A stretch of 42,532 bases of DNA from Bacteroidota bacterium (GTDB taxonomy: Bacteria > Bacteroidota > Bacteroidia > Bacteroidales > F082): positions 1-42,532 of the forward strand of contig JAHIUX010000049.1 of NCBI GenBank assembly GCA_018816765.1. Reading direction: 5' to 3'. Of the stretch, positions 17,527-25,242 are shown piece after piece. The notes beneath the pieces are model-generated. The model worked only from the letters and a program-made list of their open reading frames with translations, was not told the origin of the DNA and searched no databases. The stretch's first letter is position 1; each line of letters opens with the position of its first letter. Made by a program: the position numbers and the translations under genes.

Positions 17527-19200
17527 ATGAATAACCGATTGATTTATAATACATTATTGCTGATTGGAATGAGTCTTAACGCATTCTGCCAATCTGCTGA
17601 TGCATTAATGGTACAAGAGTCAGTGCAGCTTGTAATTGACCGGAATTTGTATGTGGCAGGAGAAGAGATACAGTTTGCAGCCTTTGTGAGCGCAATGGAA
17701 GGCCCTCAGAATCAGCTGAGCAAGGTGCTGTATGCTGAAATCATTGAACCTGACGGCAAGAGCCTGGTGAATGGCAAAAGCCTGATCACAAATCATTTTT
17801 CTTCTGGTTCACTAAACATACCTATTGACCTCATTTCTGGCATTTATTACATTAGGGCCTACACCCGTGTCATGCGCAACCAAGGCCCCGGAGCATATGC
17901 CTATTGCCTGGTGAAAATTGTTAACCCATTGGTGACTGATGTTCTGGAAGGGACTGACACTTTGGTGCTTAAACCGGTTGAAGCGATTTCAGATGGTCAG
18001 TGGGGGCAGCAGCGCATAACCTTGCCAAAGGCACGATTTCTGCCCAGAGAAACCATTAATCCAGTGGTGAGTGCTGCCCAGAATAACGCCAAAATAAATT
18101 TCCGATGCGTTTCAGTTGTGCCTGAAGCCTGTTTTGCTGAAGCAGATTTCACACCGGTGGCGAAAAGCCCGGCACCTGGAAACCAGCTGTATTATGCTGA
18201 AACCAGGGGAGTGAGCGTGACAGGAGAGGTGAGGGATAAGAAAAATGACCGGTTGTTGCCCGGAATAAGAATTAACTTATCCATCATTGGTGAAGGTCGC
18301 GATTTTATGGCAACCCAGACAGATAGTGCCGGACAGTACTATTTTTCATTACCAGCTTATCATGGGTACAGGGATGTGTTTATTTGCGCAGAAACAGCCG
18401 ACACCGCTGTTCAGGCGGTTGTTTATATTGATAATGATTTTTGTGTTCAACCCGTGAGGTTGCTATCGCCTGCGTTTAGTTTGTCAACAGAAGAAAGCGC
18501 AGCAGCGCTGCAGCTTGCCCGAAACTTAAGAATTACAAATCAGTTTCAGACCATAGCCACAGACAAAACATCAGTTCTTGACTATGACGAAAAGGCATTT
18601 TACGGACGCCCCAACATTAAGCTTGAGCTCGAAAACTATGTGCTGCTGCCTACCATGGAAGAGTACTTTGTCGAATTGCCCACCATGGTAAAACTTAGAA
18701 AGAAACAAGGAATAAAATACTTTAAGGTATTTGGCCCACAATCAGAAATGACCTTTAACGATCCCCTGGTACTTGTTGATTGGGTTGCGATTAACAATCC
18801 CGAGAAGGTGCTGGCAGTTTCTCCCTCCAATGTAGCACGCATTGAGGTCGTTAATGAGCCTTATGTTAAAGGCGACATCACCTATGGCGGAATCGTGAGC
18901 CTGATATCAAAACGGGGCGATTTTGCGGGCATTGACCTGCCTTCATCAGGCGTGTTTCTGAATTACCTGTTTTACAGCAATCCAACCAATTTCTCAACAC
19001 AAATGCCTGATTTGCAAAGTATCCCCGATGCGCGCAACACACTTCTTTGGGTTACTGATTTCGGGAGTGAACAGCCGGATGCACACAGGCTGCAGCTTAC
19101 AGCCCCCGATTCTCCCGGCAAATATGTCATACTTTGGCGAGAGCTTTCATCAGATGGAGTGATTCAAACAACAATGGCCAAATTTGAGGTTCACCCCTGA
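17527..19200 (+). CDS. MG2-like surface protein with a plug-like C-terminal region
   Basis: A 557-residue protein from ATG 17527, eight bases after the DUF4249 stop. MNNRLIYNTLLLIGMSLNAFCQS is a signal peptide. Residues about 25-140 resemble the macroglobulin MG2 domain (VQLVIDRNLYVAGEEIQFAAFVS...SGIYYIRAYTRVMRNQGP). Residues about 230-310 form a carboxypeptidase-regulatory-like repeat (VTGEVRDKKNDRLLPGIRINL). Residues about 370-470 resemble a TonB-receptor plug (LPTMVKLRKKQGIKYFKV...DPLVLVDWVAIN...IARIEVVNEPYV), without any barrel. Proteins of this architecture occur beside TonB receptors in Bacteroidetes; their function is unknown. It may help hold or present the ligand. Confidence 0.75.
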   Translation: MNNRLIYNTLLLIGMSLNAFCQSADALMVQESVQLVIDRNLYVAGEEIQFAAFVSAMEGPQNQLSKVLYAEIIEPDGKSLVNGKSLITNHFSSGSLNIPIDLISGIYYIRAYTRVMRNQGPGAYAYCLVKIVNPLVTDVLEGTDTLVLKPVEAISDGQWGQQRITLPKARFLPRETINPVVSAAQNNAKINFRCVSVVPEACFAEADFTPVAKSPAPGNQLYYAETRGVSVTGEVRDKKNDRLLPGIRINLSIIGEGRDFMATQTDSAGQYYFSLPAYHGYRDVFICAETADTAVQAVVYIDNDFCVQPVRLLSPAFSLSTEESAAALQLARNLRITNQFQTIATDKTSVLDYDEKAFYGRPNIKLELENYVLLPTMEEYFVELPTMVKLRKKQGIKYFKVFGPQSEMTFNDPLVLVDWVAINNPEKVLAVSPSNVARIEVVNEPYVKGDITYGGIVSLISKRGDFAGIDLPSSGVFLNYLFYSNPTNFSTQMPDLQSIPDARNTLLWVTDFGSEQPDAHRLQLTAPDSPGKYVILWRELSSDGVIQTTMAKFEVHP

Positions 19201-19343
19201 TGTCTTTCTTTGTCATTTTTTCAAAGCCAGTCTCATCAAGACTTTCTATCCCTCGACAATGTAATTCCGCTGCTTGCTGCAAATCAGCTCATTTATCATC
19301 ATTGAGTGATATTGCGATTTGAAATCCACTTCCAGCGTAAAAG

Positions 19344-19376
19344 CTTGTTTTTTGTATTTATTATTATGTATATTTG
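19344..19376 (+). promoter_or_regulatory. Predicted promoter of the B12-fold/kinase operon
   Basis: CTTG at 19344-19347, a 21-base spacer, then an exact TATATTTG at 19369-19376. The leader before ATG 19415 would be about 30 bases. No cobalamin riboswitch is visible in the 214-base gap. Confidence 0.7.
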
Positions 19377-19414
19377 ACTGCTGACTCAGCTAAGATTTAA
19401 GGATAAGCTGCCCT

Positions 19415-20089
19415 ATGGAATTCATGAATGAAAAAGAAAAGTTTGAGGCGCAAGGGGCGGATTACAAGCCATTTCTGGATGCATTGTTATCGGGTAATCA
19501 AATGAAATGCAGTCAGTTGACTGATGAATTTCTGCAACATGAGCCTGATGTGAAGTTGCTGTATGAAGAAATCTACAAGAAGTCACTTTATGCCGTTGGT
19601 GAGCTTTGGGAGTATAACAAGATCAGCGTGGCAACCGAACACCTGGCATCGGCCATCGTTGAATCGCTGTTGAATAAGCTCTATTACAGGAACCTGGCAC
19701 ATGTTACACCACGAAAAAAGACAGTGATTGTTTCCTGCGTGCAGAACGAGTTTCACCAGATTGGCCTTAAAATGATCAGCGATGTGTTTGAAATCAACGG
19801 CTGGAATTCACACTTCCTGGGTGCCAACACGCCGACAACAGAGCTGATCCATTATGCAAAACTCATCAATCCTGACCTGATTGCAGTTTCACTAAGCATT
19901 TATTTCAATTTACCCAACCTGATCAGTATGGTTCATGACATCAGAAATAATTTCCCGGAATTACCAATATTGGTGGGCGGGCAAGCATTCAGGCATGTCG
20001 GTACTGACGCTTTTTCTGCAGTTGATTTGATTCACTATTACCCTGATTTAATGAGCACGGAATCCTATATTCAACAATTTAACACATGA
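19415..20089 (+). CDS. Stand-alone cobalamin (B12)-binding-fold protein
   Basis: A 224-residue soluble protein. Residues about 15-90 form the helical cap: YAVGELWEYNKISVATEHLAS has the W-E...E-H pattern of B12 cap domains in MerR-type CarH and methyltransferases. Residues 100-220 form the Rossmann B12 domain: VQNEFHQIGLKMISDVFEINGW (H114, the usual cobalt-ligand His in D/E-x-H-x2-G), then FLGANTPTTELIHYAKLINPDLIAVSLS and ILVGGQAF. No DNA-binding or catalytic domain is attached, so it resembles AerR/CarH-type sensors rather than an enzyme. Whether it binds cobalamin or heme is unknown. Its TGA overlaps the next gene's ATG. Confidence 0.85.
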   Translation: MEFMNEKEKFEAQGADYKPFLDALLSGNQMKCSQLTDEFLQHEPDVKLLYEEIYKKSLYAVGELWEYNKISVATEHLASAIVESLLNKLYYRNLAHVTPRKKTVIVSCVQNEFHQIGLKMISDVFEINGWNSHFLGANTPTTELIHYAKLINPDLIAVSLSIYFNLPNLISMVHDIRNNFPELPILVGGQAFRHVGTDAFSAVDLIHYYPDLMSTESYIQQFNT

Positions 20090-20547
20090 ACAGAGCATAT
20101 TTATTAAGCAGCGCCGGAAAATTGATACAGGTGGGTGCCCAAACGGCCGTTGAGTACGCCGAAAAAGCCGATCAGTTAATTGCTGCTATGAATGCCCATA
20201 TGATGGGCAGACCTGACATAGAGGCGCTTGTTGGTGCCAACAACATCAATATGATGAAAGATAACCATGCCAACCATGTCAGGTTTATGGCATCAATTTT
20301 TGTCAACCACAACCCTGAAGTCCTTGTTGATACCATACTATGGGTATTCAGGGCTTATCGCAGCCATGCCTTTACCACCAACTATTGGGCGGCTCAGCTT
20401 AATGGCTGGATGATCATCTTAAAAGAAAAGCTTTCGAAGGAAACGTATGAGCAGGTGTATCCTTATTATGAATGGATGCAGGTCAATATACCTGTTTTCG
20501 TTAAGGTGTCTGACGAAAAGCTTGAAGGTTTAAACACCATGCACTGA
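20086..20547 (+). CDS. Small all-helical protein of unknown family, coupled to the B12-fold gene
   Basis: A 153-residue protein without signal peptide or membrane segments. Its ATG overlaps the previous stop (ATGA). The sequence predicts an alpha-helical bundle with a highly aromatic core (VDTILWVFRAYRSHAFTTNYW, then GWMIILKEKL, then YPYYEWMQVNIPVFV). Several His residues (in HANH and RSHAF) could contact a cofactor or stabilise a globin- or sensor-like fold; this is speculation. Placement between a B12-fold protein and a histidine kinase suggests it relays or modulates the sensory signal. I do not recognise the family. Confidence 0.7.
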   Translation: MNRAYLLSSAGKLIQVGAQTAVEYAEKADQLIAAMNAHMMGRPDIEALVGANNINMMKDNHANHVRFMASIFVNHNPEVLVDTILWVFRAYRSHAFTTNYWAAQLNGWMIILKEKLSKETYEQVYPYYEWMQVNIPVFVKVSDEKLEGLNTMH

Positions 20548-20550
20548 TTC

Positions 20551-21720
20551 ATGAATTCGGCAGATTTGTCAGAACTAATTGACAGGTGGGCGCCTGAGGT
20601 TGAACTTGCGCTCAGGGAAAACACCTCAATGTGTATGGCGGTATTTTCGGATGAGAAGGTGCTGCTGTTCGCAAATCGTGCTATGACTAACTTATTTAAA
20701 GGTGAGCCTTGTCAAAGTTTCATTAATCCGGTTTTTGACAAGCTGCTTTCACTGCCAAACGACAAGCCGCTTATTTTTGAGGGCATGATGACAATCGGAG
20801 ATTACATTTCGGTAAATACTTCAATTCTGGCCCAGGTTTTTCGGAAAGCAAACCAATTGCTCGTATTGGGCGGAGTCGATTCGAAACAGTTACTCGATCA
20901 AAACGCATCGATGCATGCACTCAACCGCGAAATTGGTGATCTGCAGCGGCAGTTGATCAGGGAAAAGCATGCGCTTGAACAAACCCTGGCCAGACTGAAT
21001 GAAGCCAACACAGAGCTTAAGGAGCTTGATGCGACAAAAAACAAATTCTTTTCAATCATCGCCCACGACCTTAAAAACCCATTTAATGCCTTGTTGGGAT
21101 TAACCGATTTGATGATGAATGAATTCAACAATTTCAACCAGGACGAGGTGAGAAATATGGCGGCTGCGATGCATGAAACTTCCCTTCAGACCTATACCTT
21201 ACTTGAGAACCTATTGGAATGGTCACGGCTTCAGACAGGCAAACTCAATCCGGTCATTGAGCACATAATGCCAGATTTGATTGTAAATGAAGTGATTGAT
21301 CAGACAAGCGCTGCGGCTAAGCTCAAAAACATCAACCTGAATGGTAAATTGGCAGGAACGGATGCTGTGCTGGCAGACAGGTCGATGCTGAACACGGTAT
21401 TGCGAAACCTTGTTACCAACGCAATTAAATTCACCGCTAATAATGGAACAATCACGATAACCACTATCCTTAAACCTGCTTTTCTGGAGTTTGCTGTCAC
21501 AGATACTGGTATTGGTATTGAACCTGAGCATCTTTCAAATTTGTTCGGCCTCGATTGTGGCCTGTCGAAGCGGGGCACGGCCAACGAAAAGGGCACTGGG
21601 CTTGGGCTCATTTTATGCCGGGAGTTTGTTGAGTTGCAGCATGGAAACATTTGGGTTGAGAGTGAGTTAGGCAAAGGAAGTTCGTTTATTTTTACCCTTC
21701 CTTTGGCGTTTCCTTCCTGA
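20551..21720 (+). CDS. Soluble histidine kinase with N-terminal PAS-like domain
   Basis: A 389-residue kinase starting three bases after the helical protein's stop. Residues about 20-115 form a PAS-like domain (MAVFSDEKVLLFANRAMTNLF...IFEGMMTIGDYISVN). Residues about 120-165 form a coiled coil. HisKA has FSIIAHDLKNPF with phospho-acceptor H172. The ATPase domain has the N box (RNLVTNAIKFT), G1 (DTGIGIEPEH) and G2 (EKGTGLGLILC). There is no membrane segment, so input probably comes from its two operon partners. No response regulator lies next to it. The nearest receiver genes are at 27.6 and 28.1 kb. The catalytic core is close to those of the kinases at 33.3 and 35.3 kb. Confidence 0.9.
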   Translation: MNSADLSELIDRWAPEVELALRENTSMCMAVFSDEKVLLFANRAMTNLFKGEPCQSFINPVFDKLLSLPNDKPLIFEGMMTIGDYISVNTSILAQVFRKANQLLVLGGVDSKQLLDQNASMHALNREIGDLQRQLIREKHALEQTLARLNEANTELKELDATKNKFFSIIAHDLKNPFNALLGLTDLMMNEFNNFNQDEVRNMAAAMHETSLQTYTLLENLLEWSRLQTGKLNPVIEHIMPDLIVNEVIDQTSAAAKLKNINLNGKLAGTDAVLADRSMLNTVLRNLVTNAIKFTANNGTITITTILKPAFLEFAVTDTGIGIEPEHLSNLFGLDCGLSKRGTANEKGTGLGLILCREFVELQHGNIWVESELGKGSSFIFTLPLAFPS

Positions 21721-21743
21721 AAAGAGCCAACTAAGTACTTTCA

Positions 21744-21917
21744 TTAGTCAGCGATCAGGGATAGGGGCACAAATACAATCCCCAGGATGGCAAGGGGAAA
21801 GTGTTGATTTAGCTTGCGGAATGAATTCAGGCTCCTATAACCGGTTTTTGGCAGATGCTGGTAGAGCCTGTTTGAGATGAATAATTGTGGAAACTGCTGC
21901 TGTCGGGTAATGAACAT
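21744..21917 (-). CDS. Possible 57-residue small membrane-associated protein
   Basis: A small open frame from ATG 21917 to TAA 21746-21744. The product starts with a basic, aromatic stretch (FITRQQQFPQLF, then RLYQHLPKTGYRSLNSFRKL) and ends in one hydrophobic segment (FPLAILGIVFVPLSLIAD). That layout suits a single-pass membrane peptide or the tail of a decayed membrane protein. There is no good ribosome-binding site or exact promoter on this strand. It may be chance. Confidence 0.25.
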   Translation of the reverse strand: MFITRQQQFPQLFISNRLYQHLPKTGYRSLNSFRKLNQHFPLAILGIVFVPLSLIAD

Positions 21918-21983
21918 TTTATGTCATGTTCAACAAGCTATGCCTCACACCTCCTTCTAGTACTGAAGTACAATTCAAATAAA

Positions 21984-22015
21984 TTTGATTTTCACTTGAT
22001 TATCAACTATCTTTG
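21984..22015 (+). promoter_or_regulatory. Predicted promoter inside the 21.7-22.3 kb gap
   Basis: TTTG (21984-21987), 20 bases, then TATCTTTG (22008-22015): an exact -33/-7 pair. It would give a leader of about 245 bases before the FabK-like gene, or start almost at a small open frame (ATG 22027). A second -7-like TAAATTTG overlaps it at 21980-21987. Confidence 0.6.
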
Positions 22016-22026
22016 TCAGATATTTT

Positions 22027-22173
22027 ATGACAATAAGTCAATATTTAGCACCAGATAATAAAAACACTGATAGGAACTCCCTCCGTTGCAATGCCCCATG
22101 GCAGCCTGAAAAATCCCCGGGCAGCCACATATCACGGTTCCGAACAAGCAAGATTACCTCAGCTAATAGTTGA
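22027..22173 (+). CDS. Possible 48-residue leader peptide
   Basis: ATG 22027 lies 12 bases after the predicted -7 element, so a transcript would begin with it almost without a leader. The product is polar and basic (MTISQYLAPDNKNTDRNSLR, then further polar residues to SKITSANS) and matches nothing I know. The rest of the gap from 21721 to 22268 shows no other supportable gene. Chance is quite possible. Confidence 0.15.
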   Translation: MTISQYLAPDNKNTDRNSLRCNAPWQPEKSPGSHISRFRTSKITSANS

Positions 22174-22268
22174 TCAGAAATCATCCTGCAGTTGCCTTTC
22201 AGGGGTTAACAAAGCCTGATGGTAGCTTACTTTTTGCATGAATTGTTCTAGTATCAACCTTGTTCAAA

Positions 22269-24086
22269 ATGAATTGTGTCATGAACCGACTACATACCTT
22301 CCATATTCCCGTAATGGGCATCGGCTTTACCCTCGAAACCCCATTGAAAGTGTCACATTATGGCATCGACTCGGCCATCTCTTTGGTCGACGACGGCCTG
22401 CTCGAAAAACTCAGAAAAATGTATTGCGCAATCTTTGAGATGTCGTATACAGAAATTTCAGATCAACAGGAAGATTACAGGGCTGAGCGCATTACCTCTT
22501 ATTTAAACATGATCAACAGCCTGACTGCCAGGAAATTTGAGGAGTTTAAAAAATCAGCATCAGAGAAAAGCAACGAGTTAAAGGCATATTTCAGCCTGTT
22601 GCCTGATACCGCATCAATAAAAGAGGAATTTAAGAAGTTCACTGATAAATACTTCAATATAGGCGAGTTAAAAAGCTGGATATCTGAAAATATGGCCATA
22701 GGCAGCATTGATGTCAATATCATGACTAAAGTCGACAGGCCGAACTTCAAACATGGAAAAAAACTACCGGCCGAATACAATGATGCACATGCTGCACTGA
22801 GGGGATATGCCCAAAGTGACTTATCCTCTTCGGTGATTTTGTCGGCTGGCATGAACCCGCGGTTGTATAGTTACCTTGAAAATTTTGAAGACTTTTACCC
22901 AAACAAAAAGGGTGAAATAAGAAAGAAAATCACCTTAAAGGTAAGCGATTACCGCTCGGCGCAAATTCAGGGAAAGTTTCTGGCACGTAAGGGATTATGG
23001 GTTTCAGAATTCAGGGTTGAATCGGGTTTGAACTGTGGAGGCCATGCCTTTGCTACGGAAGGATTTTTACTGGGGCCTATACTCGAAGTGTTTAAAGGGC
23101 AAAGGCAAGAGCTCGAACGTGAAAGTTTTGAAATCCTGAGCCAGTCCCTGTCTGAAAAAAACAGGGAAATCCCTGATGAACCACTGACCATTAAAATCAC
23201 GGCACAGGGAGGCGTAGGAACAGCTGAAGAGCACCGGTTTTTACTCGACTATTATCAGGTTGATTCGGTTGGCTGGGGAACACCATTTTTGTTGGTCCCC
23301 GAAGCCACTTCAGTGGATGTACTAACGTTGGCAAAGCTGGCTAAAGCGAAAGAAAATGATGTGTATCTGAGCAATATCTCACCATTGGGTGTGCCCTTTA
23401 ACAGCTTACGCAGCAATAGCAAGGATGTTGAAAAAACGATCCTCATCGGCAGTGGAAAGCCAGGAAGTCTGTGTCCGAAGCAATATGTCGCAATCAACTA
23501 CGAATTCAACGAAAAAGGCCTGTGTACGGCCTCCAGGCTTTACCAGAAAAAAAAGATCCAGGCCTTGCAGGAGGAAACCAACCCGCCTGAAATGTATAAG
23601 GAAAAATATGCACAGATCGTCGAAAAATCATGCATCTGCGTTGGATTGGGGACTGCAGCCCTGCTTGTAAATCACCTGGATACAGTGGTAGAAGGTCCTG
23701 GAGTTTCGGTTTGTCCGGGTCCGAATATCGCTTACTTCCAGAAAATCATGAGCCTGCAAGAAATCACCGGACATATTTATGGCCGCAACAACTGTATCGA
23801 GCGAACTGACAGGCCAAATATGTTTATGAAGGAGCTGGGCATTTATATTGATTTTTTAAAGGAAAGAATGGCAGAAACAAAGGCGGCATTGACTGCTAAA
23901 CAAGCGCAATACTTTTCAAACTTCTCAGAAAACCTGCATGGCGGCATCAACTACTACGAGGCCCTTTTTAGTGGCTTAAACGGCTGGTTCGAAGAAACAA
24001 AAGCCGCAATGCTGCTTGAATTGAAGGCGCGCAGACAAGAACTTCGCTTAATTATGGTTGAAAAGCAAACACACACTTTTCGCTAA
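22269..24086 (+). CDS. Divergent FabK/nitronate-monooxygenase-like TIM-barrel protein
   Basis: A 605-residue protein from ATG 22269 (ATG 22281 is also possible). I do not know a named function. Several blocks match the FabK/nitronate monooxygenase barrel: an N-terminal HIPVMGIGFTLETPLKVSHYG, SGLNCGGHAFATEG (near 253-266, like the EAGGH loop), KITAQGGVGTAEEHRFLL (near 309-326, like AAGGI), and VDSVGWGTPFLLVPEAT (near 331-347, like GVQ.GTRF). It then has extra parts: a helical insertion at about 55-160, and a C-terminal extension with Cys-rich SCICVGLG and a coiled, basic tail. If flavin-dependent it would be an oxidoreductase. It is much longer than the usual 310-360 residues. Confidence 0.6.
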   Translation: MNCVMNRLHTFHIPVMGIGFTLETPLKVSHYGIDSAISLVDDGLLEKLRKMYCAIFEMSYTEISDQQEDYRAERITSYLNMINSLTARKFEEFKKSASEKSNELKAYFSLLPDTASIKEEFKKFTDKYFNIGELKSWISENMAIGSIDVNIMTKVDRPNFKHGKKLPAEYNDAHAALRGYAQSDLSSSVILSAGMNPRLYSYLENFEDFYPNKKGEIRKKITLKVSDYRSAQIQGKFLARKGLWVSEFRVESGLNCGGHAFATEGFLLGPILEVFKGQRQELERESFEILSQSLSEKNREIPDEPLTIKITAQGGVGTAEEHRFLLDYYQVDSVGWGTPFLLVPEATSVDVLTLAKLAKAKENDVYLSNISPLGVPFNSLRSNSKDVEKTILIGSGKPGSLCPKQYVAINYEFNEKGLCTASRLYQKKKIQALQEETNPPEMYKEKYAQIVEKSCICVGLGTAALLVNHLDTVVEGPGVSVCPGPNIAYFQKIMSLQEITGHIYGRNNCIERTDRPNMFMKELGIYIDFLKERMAETKAALTAKQAQYFSNFSENLHGGINYYEALFSGLNGWFEETKAAMLLELKARRQELRLIMVEKQTHTFR

Positions 24087-24119
24087 ACCATGCACCTTGC
24101 GTATGCAGCCGGAACAGAT

Positions 24120-24139
24120 CAGGGAAATCATTTTCCCTG
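24120..24139 (+). terminator. Hairpin after the FabK-like gene
   Basis: CAGGGAAA, a four-base loop TCAT, then TTTCCCTG: a perfect 8-base stem 33 bases after the stop at 24086. There is no T-run after it, so it may be a processing or stability hairpin rather than a classical terminator. Confidence 0.4.
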
Positions 24140-24269
24140 GAAGAACTTTGCATGCCCTTTTGTGTCCGGTTTTTGTATGCCTTAATTGATGCTGTGCCTG
24201 TGAAAGCTTAAGCGCCATGAAAATCACGGAAGCGTTCGGGTTTGCTGATGTTCATGTGTGCACTTTTAC

Positions 24270-24931
24270 ATGGTGAAAAATAGGTTTTTAAATGTCATCA
24301 TCAAATGGATGAAACCTGCGTCACCACTGATCGTGTTGATGTACGCGGTTATTACTGGTTGCGCGAAAGAAAAAGACAGCATAAACCAAAAACCTACACT
24401 CGCATTTTCCGGAGTGGCAGATGGCTTCAAACTCACCTTAACGCGAACCTCCGCTGACAAAGCCGGTAAGGTGGTGAAACTGAAGATCGATTGGAATGAC
24501 GCACACAGCAATGTATTTGAAAACCACGACTTCAGCCATTTTGAATTTTCCCACATTTACCTCAATCCCGGTCATTATCAAGCTAACGTAACAGTATTCA
24601 ACGTATCGGGCGACAGTGCATTTCTGATGAAAGGCTTTAAGGTTGATTTTCACGAAACATCAGGTGCTCCAATAGAAGCACCCCCATTTAAGTCCTCAGC
24701 AGATGAATTCCTTCTCCTAAGGGTGACGTCAAGCCCGAAGCCAGCAACATACCTCCGCCATCAGCCTGTTATACCTTAGGTGGCACCCTTCCGGGAAGGA
24801 TTGATTATGTATATGTCAAAAAAAAAAGCCTGAATGCTTCTGGAATGAATACCCAGATCACCTTTACAGATGATGTCATGGGTTGGGTTTCCGGCCATTT
24901 TGGCGTCCTGACAAAAGTCCGGCTGAATTAA
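24270..24931 (+). pseudogene. Frameshifted lipoprotein of unknown function
   Basis: The first frame starts at ATG 24270 (or ATG 24309), has lipobox VITGCAKEKD, and predicts a beta-rich Ig/PKD-like domain (LTLTRTSADKAGKVVKLKIDW, then HIYLNPGHYQANVTVFNVSG). It ends at 24779 in an uncharacteristic tail. In another frame, coding-like sequence continues: KGDVKPEASNIPPSACYTLG, then GRIDYVYVKKKSLN and VMGWVSGHFGVLTKVRLN, to TAA 24931. A TGA in that frame at 24702-24704 places the shift between about 24705 and 24765. Either the gene is broken or there is a sequencing error. Restored, it would be about 220 residues. Role unknown. Confidence 0.6.
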
Positions 24932-24938
24932 CAAATTT

Positions 24939-25004
24939 TTTGCCTGAAAGTTAAGAGCAGAAAAAAAATGATTGTCCGCGCTTGCATTGTTCAGGCAAAC
25001 AATG
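24939..25004. other. Two overlapping inverted repeats
   Basis: TTTGCCTGAA (24939-24948) pairs with TTCAGGCAAA (24990-24999), a perfect 10-base stem with a 41-base loop. CATTGTT (24985-24991) pairs with AACAATG (24998-25004), a 7-base stem with a 6-base loop. They share bases and cannot form together. They lie eight bases past the end of the frameshifted lipoprotein and before the next promoter. The rest of 24932-25242 holds only that promoter. Confidence 0.5.
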
Positions 25005-25033
25005 ATTAGCTAAAAACGCTTGGTAACGAATAG

Positions 25034-25065
25034 TTTGGGTTTAGATTATTTATTCACTACATTTG
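25034..25065 (+). promoter_or_regulatory. Predicted promoter of the five-PAS protein gene
   Basis: TTTG (25034-25037), 20 bases, then TACATTTG (25058-25065), an exact Bacteroidetes pair. It leaves a leader of about 170 bases before the GTG start at 25243. Confidence 0.75.
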
Positions 25066-25242
25066 AACTTCTTTTGAATTGAAGTGACTTGAAGCAATGC
25101 TTTGTATTGTCCATTATAATAAGCGATTCGCGGGGTTAATGGTTTCGGGAAGTAACCCATGGTGCTTTATTGGAACCTGCAGAATTCGTATTTGTTGGCA
25201 TAGCGTTGACCAGGATTTAGTTTAACAAAAAATCTAATCATT

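Noticed and set aside
19201-19414. Cobalamin riboswitch before the B12-fold operon
   Set aside because: The gap is 214 bases with the promoter near its end, leaving only about 30 bases of leader, too short for the element.
21949-21958. Minus-strand GAAGGAGGTG as a ribosome-binding site
   Set aside because: No start codon lies at the right distance; the next triplets are ATA and then a stop.
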